Below, one piece after another: positions 39,801 through 49,084 of a stretch of 51,669 nucleotides of DNA. Each line of letters begins with the position of its first letter. Within the stretch, counting starts at the first letter, position 1. The notes under the pieces were generated by a model. That model was not told the DNA's origin. It saw nothing but the letters and a program-made list of their open reading frames with translations, and made no database searches. Both the position numbers and the translations under genes were made by a program. The DNA comes from Bacteroidota bacterium (GTDB taxonomy: Bacteria > Bacteroidota > Bacteroidia > Bacteroidales > Bacteroidaceae), in the NCBI GenBank assembly GCA_023458215.1, contig JAEXAJ010000152.1:1-51669 (forward strand), in the 5' to 3' direction.

Positions 39801-42347
39801 TTATTGCGCTTTGAGTACTCCCCGCCCCCTATCAGGAATCCGGGGGGTGTGAACGCGTATCACCGTGAACGAGTAAGCCGGCATTGTATAAGCGAAGTCG
39901 TTCCCTTTCACCTCAAAATCGGAAGTGATCGACTTGGCTGCCTTATCTTTCGGATCGCCTGTCAGAATAGTCTTCGTGGCAGTAGGGTTTACCAAAGCAG
40001 CTCCATCGAGCTTCACTTGGGAGGTTACTTCTACGGGTAGCAGGTTGACCAGCTTCACGATATAATCGCCTGTCTGTTCGTCTTTCACAACCGATACGCC
40101 GATGCGTTTCTTCACTGCGTCCGCATCGTTATTCAGGCTGACGGTGGAGGTCACATAATCGGTACCTGCGTTCTGACCGTACATCTGCTGGGTATAGTAG
40201 TCTACCGTAGGTTTCACTTCGGTGTTGTTGAAGTAGATCAAGTCGGGATTCCACTGCGTGCGCCCTTCTTTGGCAAGCAAGGGGGCATAGGAGGTCATGG
40301 CTACGATGTCGCCGTTTCTTTCTACGGAAGTGAGGTATAAAGCCTCAGCCAAGGCGGTTTCTATGTTATTGGGACGGCCGGGCAGATGGGCGGCATATTC
40401 GCCCAGATATACTTTGGCCTTGGTGCGGTCGTATTTGTCGTAATAGTCCTGATTGTGGATGAACCAGCCCGGAGAGACGTAGTAGTGCTCGTCCACCATC
40501 GGTATATTCAGCCGGGAGGCAAGCGCCCAGCCTTCGTCGTAATCGGTTCCTTCGTAGAAAGGACCTACGGTGCCGATGACGGTTATCTCGGGGTATCGCT
40601 CCTTGACGGCGTTGAAGATCATTGTGAAACGTTCTTCGAAGACGTCGGTTATGAGGTCTTCATTGCCGATGCCGATGTATTTGAGGTTGAAAGGGCGGGG
40701 ATGTCCGGCTTCGGCACGCTTCCGACCCCAAACGGTCTTCTTGGCGTCGCCGTTGGCATATTCTATCAAGTCGAGGACGTCCTGCACATAGGCATCCATC
40801 TCTTCCATGGGAATGCCGCCTTGCTGACCGTTGCAACCCAATGCTCCCTGCGAATGGTGGCTGCAAGTGCCTGAGTTCTGGCAAGGTACGCCGGCTGCCA
40901 ATACGGGTACGGGCTCGGCACCGATATCTTCGCAGAACCGGAAGTATTCGAAATAGCCCAGTCCGCGGGTTTGATGATAGCCCCAAAGATTGCGCAAGGG
41001 CTTGCGTGCTTCGAGCGGGCCGATGGAGCCTTTCCAGTCGTAGATATTGTCCACGCCGTCACCGTGAGCTACGCATCCACCGGGGAAACGTACAAATCGG
41101 GGATGGAGGTCGGCAAGGGTTTGGGCGAGGTCGGCACGAAGTCCGTTCTTATGTCCGCGGAAGGTATTCTGAGGGAAAAGGGAAATCATATCGAGCTCGT
41201 AGGTACCGGCAGTTTGCGGAACAAGTGCAAGCACGGCGGCACGTACGTCGTCATTGGCAGTAAGGAGGGTGCTTTGTTTCTTCCATTCTTTAGATGAAAC
41301 GTTGATGGAAGAGGAAGCTATCGTATGGCCGTCCTGATCGAGTAGCTTTACAAGAACTTTTCCACCTTTGCTGCCTGCGGGCACACGGGCAAAGAGGGAG
41401 AAGTCGTACTTATCGCCTTTCTTCAGGGAGATGCCGTCGAAGCCGGGATTCTGCAAGGCAGCACCGGGTTGGCGTACATCGAGCACGGCATAGTGGGGGT
41501 TATTCTCATGTATCGGGTTAGAAGAGGCAATGGTAAACGTAGCATCTTCGCCCTGTATTGACCAAGCGTAACCATTGTCCCAGCCTTCGCGTGAGCCGTC
41601 TTTGGGGGAGTATTCAAAGTCGCGGTTCTGTATAAGTTCGGCATAAAGCCCGCCGTCGGCAGAGTAGTTGATGTCTTCGAAGAAGATGCCGATCAGATGT
41701 TCGCTAATGGGCTTGCTCTGTGCGGTATGCACTTCGATAGTAGCTTGGAGGGGTTTCAATCCGGCAAAGCGGACGGCATCCTGCTCGGCACTTTCGTCAT
41801 TTTGTAGCTGGCGGAAACGCTTGTGTTCGGCAAAGCGTAACAGTTGTTCGACGGTAGTATAAGGCACGCGCTGCATCCAGCCGTTTTCTTCTTTGCCATT
41901 CACAGTGGCTTTCCGTTCGGTAGCGGGTAGGATGTCGGAGGGTTGGAATTTGCCACGGTCGGCTGAGGTGAAGTAGCTTTGCCGTCCCCATTTCAGCAAG
42001 TCGGCGGAGGAGGCATGCGCCAAGACATCGCCGTTGGGCATGGCTGTCCAAATGCAATGCCAACGACCGTCGGAACGGTTCTGCATCAGTTGCGGGCTGA
42101 ACATTTTCTTCTGACTGCCCCAAGGGCCGAAGTCGCATTTTACATAATCGTAACCGCCGGCCACGGAAAACCATTGCTTGCCTTCGGTGCTCCAGGCAAA
42201 CCGGAGTCCGCTATGTCCACGAGCATCGGCGTAAGAAAAGAGGTAGACGGAATCGGGTTCGTTCATTACCTTGGCAGTCTTGGCTTGCGCGGCGATGGCA
42301 CAAGTCCAAAGCAGGCAGAGGGTAAAGAAATAAAATAGTTTGTTCAT
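39801..42347 (-). CDS. GH51 alpha-L-arabinofuranosidase with N-terminal propeller-like extension (PUL2, long form)
   Basis: 848 residues; signal peptide ends near AIAAQAK (about 22). Residues 25-135 (DSVYLFSYADARGHSGLRFA, DYVKCDFGPWGSQKKMFSPQ, WTAMPNGDVLAHASSADLLK) resemble two or three blades of a GH43/sialidase-like propeller and then stop. A linker leads to a full GH51 module from about 205 (HLIGIFFEDINYSADGGLY), with an inserted CBM4/9-like sandwich. IGNEDLITDVF carries the acid/base Glu near 562 and VYLGEYAAH the nucleophile near 649. A Cys/His-rich loop, CQNSGTCSHHSQGALGC, sits between barrel strands and is absent from the short form. It is the first gene of a GH51-GH51 pair. It is preceded by a 22-bp repeat array. 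The extension is too short for a complete catalytic propeller and may be a binding remnant. Confidence 0.9.
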   Translation of the reverse strand: MNKLFYFFTLCLLWTCAIAAQAKTAKVMNEPDSVYLFSYADARGHSGLRFAWSTEGKQWFSVAGGYDYVKCDFGPWGSQKKMFSPQLMQNRSDGRWHCIWTAMPNGDVLAHASSADLLKWGRQSYFTSADRGKFQPSDILPATERKATVNGKEENGWMQRVPYTTVEQLLRFAEHKRFRQLQNDESAEQDAVRFAGLKPLQATIEVHTAQSKPISEHLIGIFFEDINYSADGGLYAELIQNRDFEYSPKDGSREGWDNGYAWSIQGEDATFTIASSNPIHENNPHYAVLDVRQPGAALQNPGFDGISLKKGDKYDFSLFARVPAGSKGGKVLVKLLDQDGHTIASSSINVSSKEWKKQSTLLTANDDVRAAVLALVPQTAGTYELDMISLFPQNTFRGHKNGLRADLAQTLADLHPRFVRFPGGCVAHGDGVDNIYDWKGSIGPLEARKPLRNLWGYHQTRGLGYFEYFRFCEDIGAEPVPVLAAGVPCQNSGTCSHHSQGALGCNGQQGGIPMEEMDAYVQDVLDLIEYANGDAKKTVWGRKRAEAGHPRPFNLKYIGIGNEDLITDVFEERFTMIFNAVKERYPEITVIGTVGPFYEGTDYDEGWALASRLNIPMVDEHYYVSPGWFIHNQDYYDKYDRTKAKVYLGEYAAHLPGRPNNIETALAEALYLTSVERNGDIVAMTSYAPLLAKEGRTQWNPDLIYFNNTEVKPTVDYYTQQMYGQNAGTDYVTSTVSLNNDADAVKKRIGVSVVKDEQTGDYIVKLVNLLPVEVTSQVKLDGAALVNPTATKTILTGDPKDKAAKSITSDFEVKGNDFAYTMPAYSFTVIRVHTPRIPDRGRGVLKAQ

Positions 42348-42408
42348 GATAAGTAGTCATTAAAAAGGTTATGAGTAGCTATGGGTATTTTTGTTTACAA
42401 CGGCGACA

Positions 42409-42496
42409 AAGCGGCGGTTCGTGGGCGACTAAGTGGCGGTTCGTGGGCAACTAAGTGGCGGTTTGTCATGCACAAAGTGGCGGTTTGTCGCGTTGA
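42409..42496. repeat. Array of four 22-bp tandem units upstream of the long GH51 gene
   Basis: Units start at 42409, 42431, 42453 and 42475, exactly 22 bp apart. Each begins AAGTGGCGGTTTGT or a close variant, and the second half diverges in units 3 and 4. The first two units agree at 20 of 22 positions. The array lies in the 244-bp gap after the GH97 gene and before the GH51 start (leftward). Nothing else, including no clear -7 box or terminator, was recognised in 42348-42591. Confidence 0.9.
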
Positions 42497-42591
42497 GAAC
42501 GGAGGTGCCCTCTACAGGCTCTGTAGAGGGGTTTCCATGCTTTTCGCATATTTCAACAAAAGGGGTTGCCCGGGCGGAGGCTGATACTGCT

Positions 42592-44541
42592 TTAACGGGT
42601 CAGTATCGCTCCTCCTTGCGGCTGGATGGTCAACAGGAAACTACCGTCGGTCTTTATTTTCTGCGCCTTTACCTGCGGCTGCAATTGCTTGTCGTCGCTA
42701 TAGAAAGAGACTTCTTGTCCGGCCAGCATGGGCAGATTGAGTTTCAGTTTCAGGGGTTCTTTGGTGCCGTTGACGGCAGTCACGTACCAGCGGTCGGCAT
42801 GACGACGGGCAAGGACGACATACCGTCCGGGATAGCCGTCGATGAAGCGAGTCTCGTCCCAAGTAGTGGGCACTTGCTTCAAGAAGTCGAGGCAGACCGT
42901 CGGAGCATCCGTCAAGTTATTGGGCGCCAAGGCAAAGTTCTGGATAGGATTTTGGAAGAGCACGGCAGTGGCAAGCTGAAAAACGTCCGTTGTACGACGA
43001 ATGTTTCCACCATTATTCTCCTTGTTCAAGCGTTTATTCAGGAAAGTGCCGCCAAACTCCATGGAACCTATCGTGTTGCGGATGAAGGGATGCAGGCAGG
43101 CATTGAACGCTTCTTCATCGCAGAAATGCTGGTTGAAGTAGATATTTTCGGATGCCAGTACAGCCTCGCTGCCCACATAGTTGGGGTACATACGTTCCCA
43201 GCCGCGGGGAATGGTGCAACCGTGGAAAATCACCATCAGTCCGTGGTCGTCGGCATCGCTCAGAATCTCTTCGTAGAGGCGCATCGTTTCCTGCTTGTCG
43301 CCACCAAAGAAATCGACTTTGATACCTTTCACGCCTTGCGCTTGCAGCCATTTCATTTCCCGTTTGCGGGCAATGGCATTATCCATCAGGTTGGTGGGGC
43401 CTTGCTCGATGTCGTTCCAATAACCGCTGGAACTGTACCACAAGAATACATCCACGCCTTTAGACCGGGCATACTCGATAAGCTGCGTCATGCGTTCGTG
43501 ACCGATGTTGGTGTTCCACCAATTATCAATCAGCACATACTGAAAATCCATAGCTGCTGCCAAATCAACATAACGCACCTGGTCGTCATAGTTGATACTG
43601 TTGTCCTGCCACAGAATCCAACTCCAGGTACCACGTCCCATCTTATAATCGTGCTCGGTGGCGTAGCGCGGTTCTACCACATCCCAGGGGACGGTAGTCT
43701 CTACAATAGGTTTCAGTGTTTCGCCTACGGTAATGGTGCGCCATGCCGTAGAACCCGGCAAGGAGAAAGCCGGCGCCGGTGTTCCATTGCCGTTATTCTC
43801 TTCGGGCATAGGGAAAGCGATGTTGTACAGGCCCTCTTGCGCATCACTCAGTCGTGAACCGCAATAGCGGCTGTCAACACCGGTTTCACTAATTAACACC
43901 CAACCATTATCTTCTATTCTGAACAAGCAAGGGAATGTATATCCATGCCCGTACTGCGAACGTACATTCATCGGGGCATCTGCCTTATATTCTTCTTCGT
44001 AACTGGGCTTCGTACGCTTCCAGCCTATCATGGCGTCGCTTTGCGGACAAAGGAAAGTAGTGGTCTGCTGCGGGAAGCGGAAACCTGTTGCTTCCTGATT
44101 TACCGTCACGCTGCCACGCTCGCCCTGACGGGGCAAGGTGTAGCGAAAAGCGATGTCGTTATTACTTACACGGAAGGTTACGTCCATCTTCTGCCCGACG
44201 GCGTTAGCAAAAGAACATACCAACTCGTTGGCATTATAATGTATCTTCGATGCCTTGATGCGCGACTGTGTATAAACAGTATCTATCACCCGCTCCTTAT
44301 GTCCGGTCAGCTTCATAGACTTGGCAAAGTCTCCCACATTCGTTTCCAACCCCAGCGGAGAGGGTTCCAACATTTGTTTTCCGTTGTAGGCAACGGTATA
44401 TGACGCCTCGCCCCCTTCGGCAGGACATGCAATGGTCACTTGCAGTTTACCATCAGGTCCTTTTACAACCACATCTTGTGCGGCAAGCGGCATGACTGCC
44501 GTCAGCAGCAAACAAGCTATTCCTTTCAGTCTGTTCTTCAT
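42592..44541 (-). CDS. GH97 glycosidase, retaining alpha-galactosidase type (PUL2)
   Basis: 649 residues; signal peptide ends near PLAAQD (about 21). An N-terminal beta-super-sandwich (about 25-280) is followed by a TIM barrel and a C-terminal beta domain. GH97 splits into inverting glucosidases and retaining galactosidases. Here GIKVDFFGGDKQE supplies an Asp near 410 at the end of strand 4, as in the retaining group, and EAVLASENIYF provides the probable acid/base Glu near 464. Characterised retaining members cleave alpha-galactosides or beta-L-arabinopyranosides, both of which cap plant arabinogalactans; choosing between them is not possible here. It starts 21 bp after the tandem-GH43 gene, so the two are co-transcribed. 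A 474-codon plus-strand open frame across it is a shadow of biased codon use. Confidence 0.9.
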   Translation of the reverse strand: MKNRLKGIACLLLTAVMPLAAQDVVVKGPDGKLQVTIACPAEGGEASYTVAYNGKQMLEPSPLGLETNVGDFAKSMKLTGHKERVIDTVYTQSRIKASKIHYNANELVCSFANAVGQKMDVTFRVSNNDIAFRYTLPRQGERGSVTVNQEATGFRFPQQTTTFLCPQSDAMIGWKRTKPSYEEEYKADAPMNVRSQYGHGYTFPCLFRIEDNGWVLISETGVDSRYCGSRLSDAQEGLYNIAFPMPEENNGNGTPAPAFSLPGSTAWRTITVGETLKPIVETTVPWDVVEPRYATEHDYKMGRGTWSWILWQDNSINYDDQVRYVDLAAAMDFQYVLIDNWWNTNIGHERMTQLIEYARSKGVDVFLWYSSSGYWNDIEQGPTNLMDNAIARKREMKWLQAQGVKGIKVDFFGGDKQETMRLYEEILSDADDHGLMVIFHGCTIPRGWERMYPNYVGSEAVLASENIYFNQHFCDEEAFNACLHPFIRNTIGSMEFGGTFLNKRLNKENNGGNIRRTTDVFQLATAVLFQNPIQNFALAPNNLTDAPTVCLDFLKQVPTTWDETRFIDGYPGRYVVLARRHADRWYVTAVNGTKEPLKLKLNLPMLAGQEVSFYSDDKQLQPQVKAQKIKTDGSFLLTIQPQGGAILTR

Positions 44542-44562
44542 GATATGTATAGTATTGATTAA

Positions 44563-46503
44563 TTAGCGTGTCGGCGCTACCGGTTTGATTGTTCCGTCCG
44601 CATTAAACTCCATCTTGTCCAAGCACACCTCTCTATGAGTGCCGGGGCTGTCTTTCAGATACCCTTTATTAATACGATGGTAAACGATGTACCACTCATC
44701 CGTACCCGGCACCTGCAATACAGAGTTGTGCGCGGGGCCGTAAATCTCTTTCTCCGGGTTTTGTATCAATACGATAGGCTTTTCGGCCACCTCGATAGGC
44801 CCCAGCGGGGACTTGGAAGTACCATAAGCTACATGATAATTGGGCGAACCTGTATCATCTACCGACCACATAAAATAATATAATCCTTTGCGATAAAACA
44901 CGTAAGGCGCTTCCCGAAAAGCATAATCCTGCAAAGTTCCTCCCTGAGGAGTCATCACCGTAATGGTCTTTTCCTTGATAGAAAGCATATCTTTGTTCAG
45001 TTCGGCACCCGCCATATAACCATTGCCCCAATACAGGTAAGGTTTACCCGAAACCGGATCGGTAAATACATCCACGTCTATCTGCTGACCGCCACCTACG
45101 GGAGATTTCGTAATGATAGGATGTCCCAAATCAGTAAACGGGCCGGTAGGCGCGTCGGCTACGGCAACTCCTATTTGCTTTCCATTACCATCTACCGGAT
45201 TTCCACTATAATAGAAGAAGTATTTGTACTGCCCCTTGATTAACTTTTCCTCTATACAAGGAGCCCATGCGTTACCATTTGCCCAAGGCACCTGGTCGGA
45301 TTTCAGATCGAGCATAACACCCTCGTCCGTCCATTCCTTTAAATCAGGAGATGAAAATACGGTGAAGTACCATCCACCCCAGCCCGGTTGACCGTCGGTG
45401 GTGGAATAGATATAATATTTCTGTGTCTGGTGTGAATACAAGATTTCAGGGTCAGCATGAAAACCCGGCAATACAGGATTATTGGGTAACTCCCCCAATT
45501 CCGCCGGTTTGCCCCATTTGTCGGTAATACGTTTTAACTCCGAGCGGGTAATAGGGATGATGGTTCCGTGACGGGGATGGAAGTTCATTTTCACGTCCGC
45601 ATCTATCACTTTGAAGTTCTGCAAATCAGTTGTTTCAGTAAACTGATATTTACCCTTCATGTACACATCATACATCAATATATATTTATCTTGATTGATA
45701 AGTTTGAAGGTTCCCGCACCTTCTACAGCATCCGTAGTCTGTTGTTTGTAATCGGGTTCTTCCGTCCACTTGCCCGAAGTAAGCGAACGGGTAGTAGCCA
45801 CCTTGATGCCATTTCCATGCCCTTCAGTCTTATAGAACAAATGGAAAACACCGTCCTTTAATACAATATCGCCATCAATACACGACTTCCCATTCTCGGG
45901 TAAGAATAGAGGTTTGGGCTCACCTATCAAGTCAGTAAAATCGTCATTAGCGTATGCATAATAAATTACATCCGCTCCGTCTCCGTACTTCATCGACCAG
46001 TACACCATATACTTCCCCGCTTCAGGATCGAAGACAGTCTGCGGTGCCCATACACGTTTTAAATTTTCCTGACCTGCATAACGCTTCTGCATGTTGACAA
46101 CCGAGTGCGACCAGTTCACCAAATCGGTAGACTTCAACAATACCATAGCACGGTTTGAGTCCCAGCCATTGTTGCTAACCATATCCGTCACTACCATATA
46201 AAAGGTCTTACCATCCTGACAACGCAGGATGTGCGGGTCGCGTACTCCTCCCGTCGAACTAATCACTTTAGAGTCGAGTATAGGTTTGCCGTCATTCAGC
46301 GCCCAGTATGTATATCCATCCATACTTACCGCATAGCAAACTGCTTCTTCACTGATATGATTACCTGTAAAATAAGTAAACAAATAGGCTACATAATCCT
46401 TTTCCGGGAAAGGCATCTGCTGAGAATAGCCGGGAAGTGAAAACAAAGACAATACTATTGCCAAAAAACTCATCTGAAAAGTGCTTTTCATTCTAACAAC
46501 CAT
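44563..46503 (-). CDS. Tandem GH43 protein with two five-bladed propellers (PUL2)
   Basis: 646 residues; signal peptide ends near PGYSQQ. The first propeller (about 30-325) has RDPHILRCQDG (base Asp), SCIDGDIVLKDG (second Asp) and DAVEGAGTFKL (acid Glu). The second (about 335-640) has LPGFHADPEILY (base Asp), GQQIDVDVF (second Asp) and FREAPYVFYRKG (acid Glu). Both catalytic triads therefore look complete, so two activities in one chain are likely. GH43 enzymes mostly act on alpha-L-arabinofuranosides or beta-xylosides, which fits arabinose removal beside the GH51 pair. It heads a two-gene operon with GH97. ATG 46503 has the better A-rich leader; 46491 gives a cleaner signal peptide and is an alternative. 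Confidence 0.88.
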   Translation of the reverse strand: MVVRMKSTFQMSFLAIVLSLFSLPGYSQQMPFPEKDYVAYLFTYFTGNHISEEAVCYAVSMDGYTYWALNDGKPILDSKVISSTGGVRDPHILRCQDGKTFYMVVTDMVSNNGWDSNRAMVLLKSTDLVNWSHSVVNMQKRYAGQENLKRVWAPQTVFDPEAGKYMVYWSMKYGDGADVIYYAYANDDFTDLIGEPKPLFLPENGKSCIDGDIVLKDGVFHLFYKTEGHGNGIKVATTRSLTSGKWTEEPDYKQQTTDAVEGAGTFKLINQDKYILMYDVYMKGKYQFTETTDLQNFKVIDADVKMNFHPRHGTIIPITRSELKRITDKWGKPAELGELPNNPVLPGFHADPEILYSHQTQKYYIYSTTDGQPGWGGWYFTVFSSPDLKEWTDEGVMLDLKSDQVPWANGNAWAPCIEEKLIKGQYKYFFYYSGNPVDGNGKQIGVAVADAPTGPFTDLGHPIITKSPVGGGQQIDVDVFTDPVSGKPYLYWGNGYMAGAELNKDMLSIKEKTITVMTPQGGTLQDYAFREAPYVFYRKGLYYFMWSVDDTGSPNYHVAYGTSKSPLGPIEVAEKPIVLIQNPEKEIYGPAHNSVLQVPGTDEWYIVYHRINKGYLKDSPGTHREVCLDKMEFNADGTIKPVAPTR

Positions 46504-46568
46504 AATCTTTTTATATTAAATCAATTAGATGGTGTAAAAATAACACTTTATCAGCTATTACACAATAA

Positions 46569-46598
46569 AAGTGTATATGTTGTGTAACATATACACTT
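46569..46598 (-). terminator. Terminator after the GH105 gene
   Basis: A perfect 13-bp stem (46569-46581 with 46586-46598) with a 4-base loop begins 15 bases past the GH105 stop and is followed leftward by TTTTATT. It separates the four-gene cluster at 46614-51539 from the tandem-GH43/GH97 operon. Confidence 0.8.
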
Positions 46599-46613
46599 AT
46601 TTATTTCCCTAGA

Positions 46614-47732
46614 TTACTGATTATTCAAAAAACGCACCAACTCACAGGATGCAAGCAAGAAGGCACCCACTCCGAAATTAGAGGTTGAATTGGCATCAAC
46701 AATCTGACCGGGAATCGCTTTTTCACCGATAGGTTGTACATAACCGATGCGTCCGTTCGGTTGTAAAGCTACGGTAGTCAGATAGTCCCATGCTTTCATG
46801 GCAACCGGCTGATAGGTCGCTTTATCCAATAATCCGTTGTTCATTCCCCACAGCAGACCGTAGGTAAAGAAAGCGGTACCACTGGTTTCGGGGCCCGGAG
46901 CATGTTCAGGATCAAGCATGCTGCGAGTCCAGTAACCTTCAGGTTGTTGGCAGGCAGCTACCGCTTTGGCTAATGTTTGAAAACGATCTATGTATTCCTG
47001 ACGGTAGAGGTCTGTTTCGGGCAGGTCTTTCAGAACCCGGGCCAAAGCGGCAAGTACCCAGCCGTCACCACGCGCCCAAAAATCTTTCTTGCCATTCACA
47101 CTCTTATGCTTGGGATATACATACTTGGCGTCACGATAGTACAAACCAGCTTCGTCGTCATACATAATGCTGTTGGCATACGTCCAATACTCATGCATCT
47201 TCTTCAAGTAAAGCGGATTATCAGTCAGTTTATACAGTTTCGTCATGACCGGCATAGCCATGTATAAGCCGTCAGACCACCACCAATAATCATTCTTATC
47301 GGTGCTCATCTGATATTCCATCACTTCACGGGCACGGGCTATCTTTTGGAAATCGGGCTTTACATTATATAAATCGGCATAAACTTGGAAACAAACCTGA
47401 TAATCACCGAAAAGAACATAGTCATCGCTTTCGCCATAACTGTATTTCCATTCCGATTTATCGTCACTTTTCGCACCTTTCCATTCATTGTGTTCGGCCC
47501 ATGCTTCGGAATAATCGTAGTAATCCGAGTTGCCGGTCAGGAAGAATGCCTCCATATTTCCGGTATGATAGGCAGCGTTATCCCAAAAGGAGCGTTCGTG
47601 TTCGGGGTGCGTCTGTTGCCAATAGTTATTCACCTTATTGATTATACTGATAACATCTTCTGTTTGGGGTCTTTGAGCTGTGCATGAGACAGCGCCCACA
47701 CAAAGCATAAGAATAAAGCATTTTAATTTCAT
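46614..47732 (-). CDS. GH105 unsaturated glucuronyl/galacturonyl hydrolase (PUL2)
   Basis: 372 residues with a probable lipoprotein signal (LMLCVGAVSCTAQ). The (alpha/alpha)6 barrel family is shown by FWDNAAYHTGNMEAFFLTGN, YWWWSDGLYMAMPVMTKLY (with the catalytic Asp of the WSDxLYM motif), YYRDAKYVYPKHKSVNGKKD and FWARGDGWVLAALARVL. Members remove the 4,5-unsaturated uronic acid left at the non-reducing end by a polysaccharide lyase. Its presence therefore implies that a lyase acts in this pathway. The BNR_4 protein directly upstream (19 bp away) or the beta-helix lipoprotein at 23929 are the local candidates. It is the last gene of a cluster ended by a hairpin terminator. Confidence 0.9.
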   Translation of the reverse strand: MKLKCFILMLCVGAVSCTAQRPQTEDVISIINKVNNYWQQTHPEHERSFWDNAAYHTGNMEAFFLTGNSDYYDYSEAWAEHNEWKGAKSDDKSEWKYSYGESDDYVLFGDYQVCFQVYADLYNVKPDFQKIARAREVMEYQMSTDKNDYWWWSDGLYMAMPVMTKLYKLTDNPLYLKKMHEYWTYANSIMYDDEAGLYYRDAKYVYPKHKSVNGKKDFWARGDGWVLAALARVLKDLPETDLYRQEYIDRFQTLAKAVAACQQPEGYWTRSMLDPEHAPGPETSGTAFFTYGLLWGMNNGLLDKATYQPVAMKAWDYLTTVALQPNGRIGYVQPIGEKAIPGQIVDANSTSNFGVGAFLLASCELVRFLNNQ

Positions 47733-47751
47733 ATCTTTATTGATTACAGCT

Positions 47752-49062
47752 TCATTTAATAATTTCTAATACATATACGGGTTGAGGTTCAAATTCTACC
47801 GTTCGTTCACCGTCACCCTGTTTGGTATGCTGCACAAATAGTTGCAAGCTTCTTTTTTGTTTCCAAAGTTCGGTATCGTGCGAAGGCTCCCAGGCATCTA
47901 CCGGAAAATCAGTTAAGTCGGTAGTAGTCCATTTGTCAGTCGCCACATTCTTTGTATGCGCCAAAGACACTCTGCTGCCCCGTTCTTCATCCCGAAAGAC
48001 ATAATAGATTTCTCCATGATCCACTACAATGCGAGGACGGGAAACAGGGATCATCTTCGTACCTCCCCCCTTCAGGGAAAAAGGTGTCTTACGCTCCGAT
48101 ACCCGGCGACTTTGCCACTTCTTGCCATCGTTCCAAACGATGCGATATTGCGGAACATCACTGGTCGCATCACGCCAATAAGAAGCAATATACGGATTGC
48201 CTTTTGCATCGGCACTCATGCTGGTCTGGTTTATCAATTCCGAGTTTTGGGGAATACGGCATGCATACTCCGCATTAGCAAGACGTATGGGCAGTGTGTA
48301 CTTTTCTCCGTCCGACTTATACCAAGTGATGCCGTTGTCGAAAGAGCGGGCATAGCATAAATCATGATTCGTTTCCACCAGCCATGTTTCACGCCAAACC
48401 CAGGATAAGTGTATCGTACCTTGTTCATCGACATACAGTTGCCAATAAGCATTGCGCTTATTTTCACCGTCAATCAATACATCTTGTACACGGTTCCATT
48501 TTTTATCCTTCACGGAGTAACGGTTCATCACCAGGTTTCCCCGACCCGAAGCACCCGAACGATAGGCAAACAACAAATCCCCTCCTGCCAACGGATAGAA
48601 CTCCGGATAGGTTACATCCTCTTCGCCTTCTCCCGTCATGGCTTCCTTTTCTCCTAATTCCAAAGAGTGAGGAGCAATGCTCCGGCAGTAATTCAGTTGA
48701 TTGCCATGATGGTCGAAAGCCACATGTATATAGCCATCGCCATCCAGCATCATACTGATGATATTATGGGCATCTCGCACATTACCTTTATATTGCGTGC
48801 GATGCAAAGTCCATTCTTCTGCATTTAAATTACGTTTCCCGAGAACGAGAAAACCATCTGCATCATAATAGCTGATGTATTGTTCGTCTCCTTGCGTCAC
48901 CAATGAGTTGTTACGAAAAACGGTCGTATTGACAGAGGTCTGACTATACCCCTTCCCTACCTCAACCAAATGAGCTTTTGGGGCAATAGAAGTAACACTT
49001 TGAGCATGAAGCGAAAGGCTACATACCACGCCCAAAGCGACAAACAAACCAATGTACTTCAT
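47752..49062 (-). CDS. BNR_4 seven-bladed propeller: GH145-, PL27- or PL24/25-like enzyme (PUL2)
   Basis: 436 residues from ATG 49062, which has a good leader (GGAAAGAAGAAT) and a signal peptide (YIGLFVALGVVCSLSLHAQS); the longer frame overlaps the upstream gene. The propeller has the BNR_4 signature strands GDEQYISYYDADGFLVLGKR, GYIHVAFDHHGNQLNYCRS, GTIHLSWVWRETW with NHDLCYARSFDNG, and INQTSMSADAKGNPYIASYW. Characterised relatives act where L-rhamnose is alpha-1,4-linked to glucuronic acid. These are GH145 rhamnosidases and PL27 lyases from arabinogalactan loci, and PL24/25 ulvan lyases. HDHHG-like and WVWR residues line the propeller face used by lyases. The neighbouring GH105 and DUF2264 genes, 19 and 22 bp away, favour cap removal from glucuronate-terminated side chains. 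Whether it hydrolyses or eliminates cannot be told here. Confidence 0.78.
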   Translation of the reverse strand: MKYIGLFVALGVVCSLSLHAQSVTSIAPKAHLVEVGKGYSQTSVNTTVFRNNSLVTQGDEQYISYYDADGFLVLGKRNLNAEEWTLHRTQYKGNVRDAHNIISMMLDGDGYIHVAFDHHGNQLNYCRSIAPHSLELGEKEAMTGEGEEDVTYPEFYPLAGGDLLFAYRSGASGRGNLVMNRYSVKDKKWNRVQDVLIDGENKRNAYWQLYVDEQGTIHLSWVWRETWLVETNHDLCYARSFDNGITWYKSDGEKYTLPIRLANAEYACRIPQNSELINQTSMSADAKGNPYIASYWRDATSDVPQYRIVWNDGKKWQSRRVSERKTPFSLKGGGTKMIPVSRPRIVVDHGEIYYVFRDEERGSRVSLAHTKNVATDKWTTTDLTDFPVDAWEPSHDTELWKQKRSLQLFVQHTKQGDGERTVEFEPQPVYVLEIIK

Positions 49063-49084
49063 ATTATTCTTCTTTCCTATCTGC

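Noticed and set aside
42433..43857. Plus-strand open frame of 474 codons antisense to GH97
   Set aside because: It covers the 22-bp repeats and the complement of a well-supported GH97 gene, has no domain or start signal, and is explained by codon bias of the real gene.
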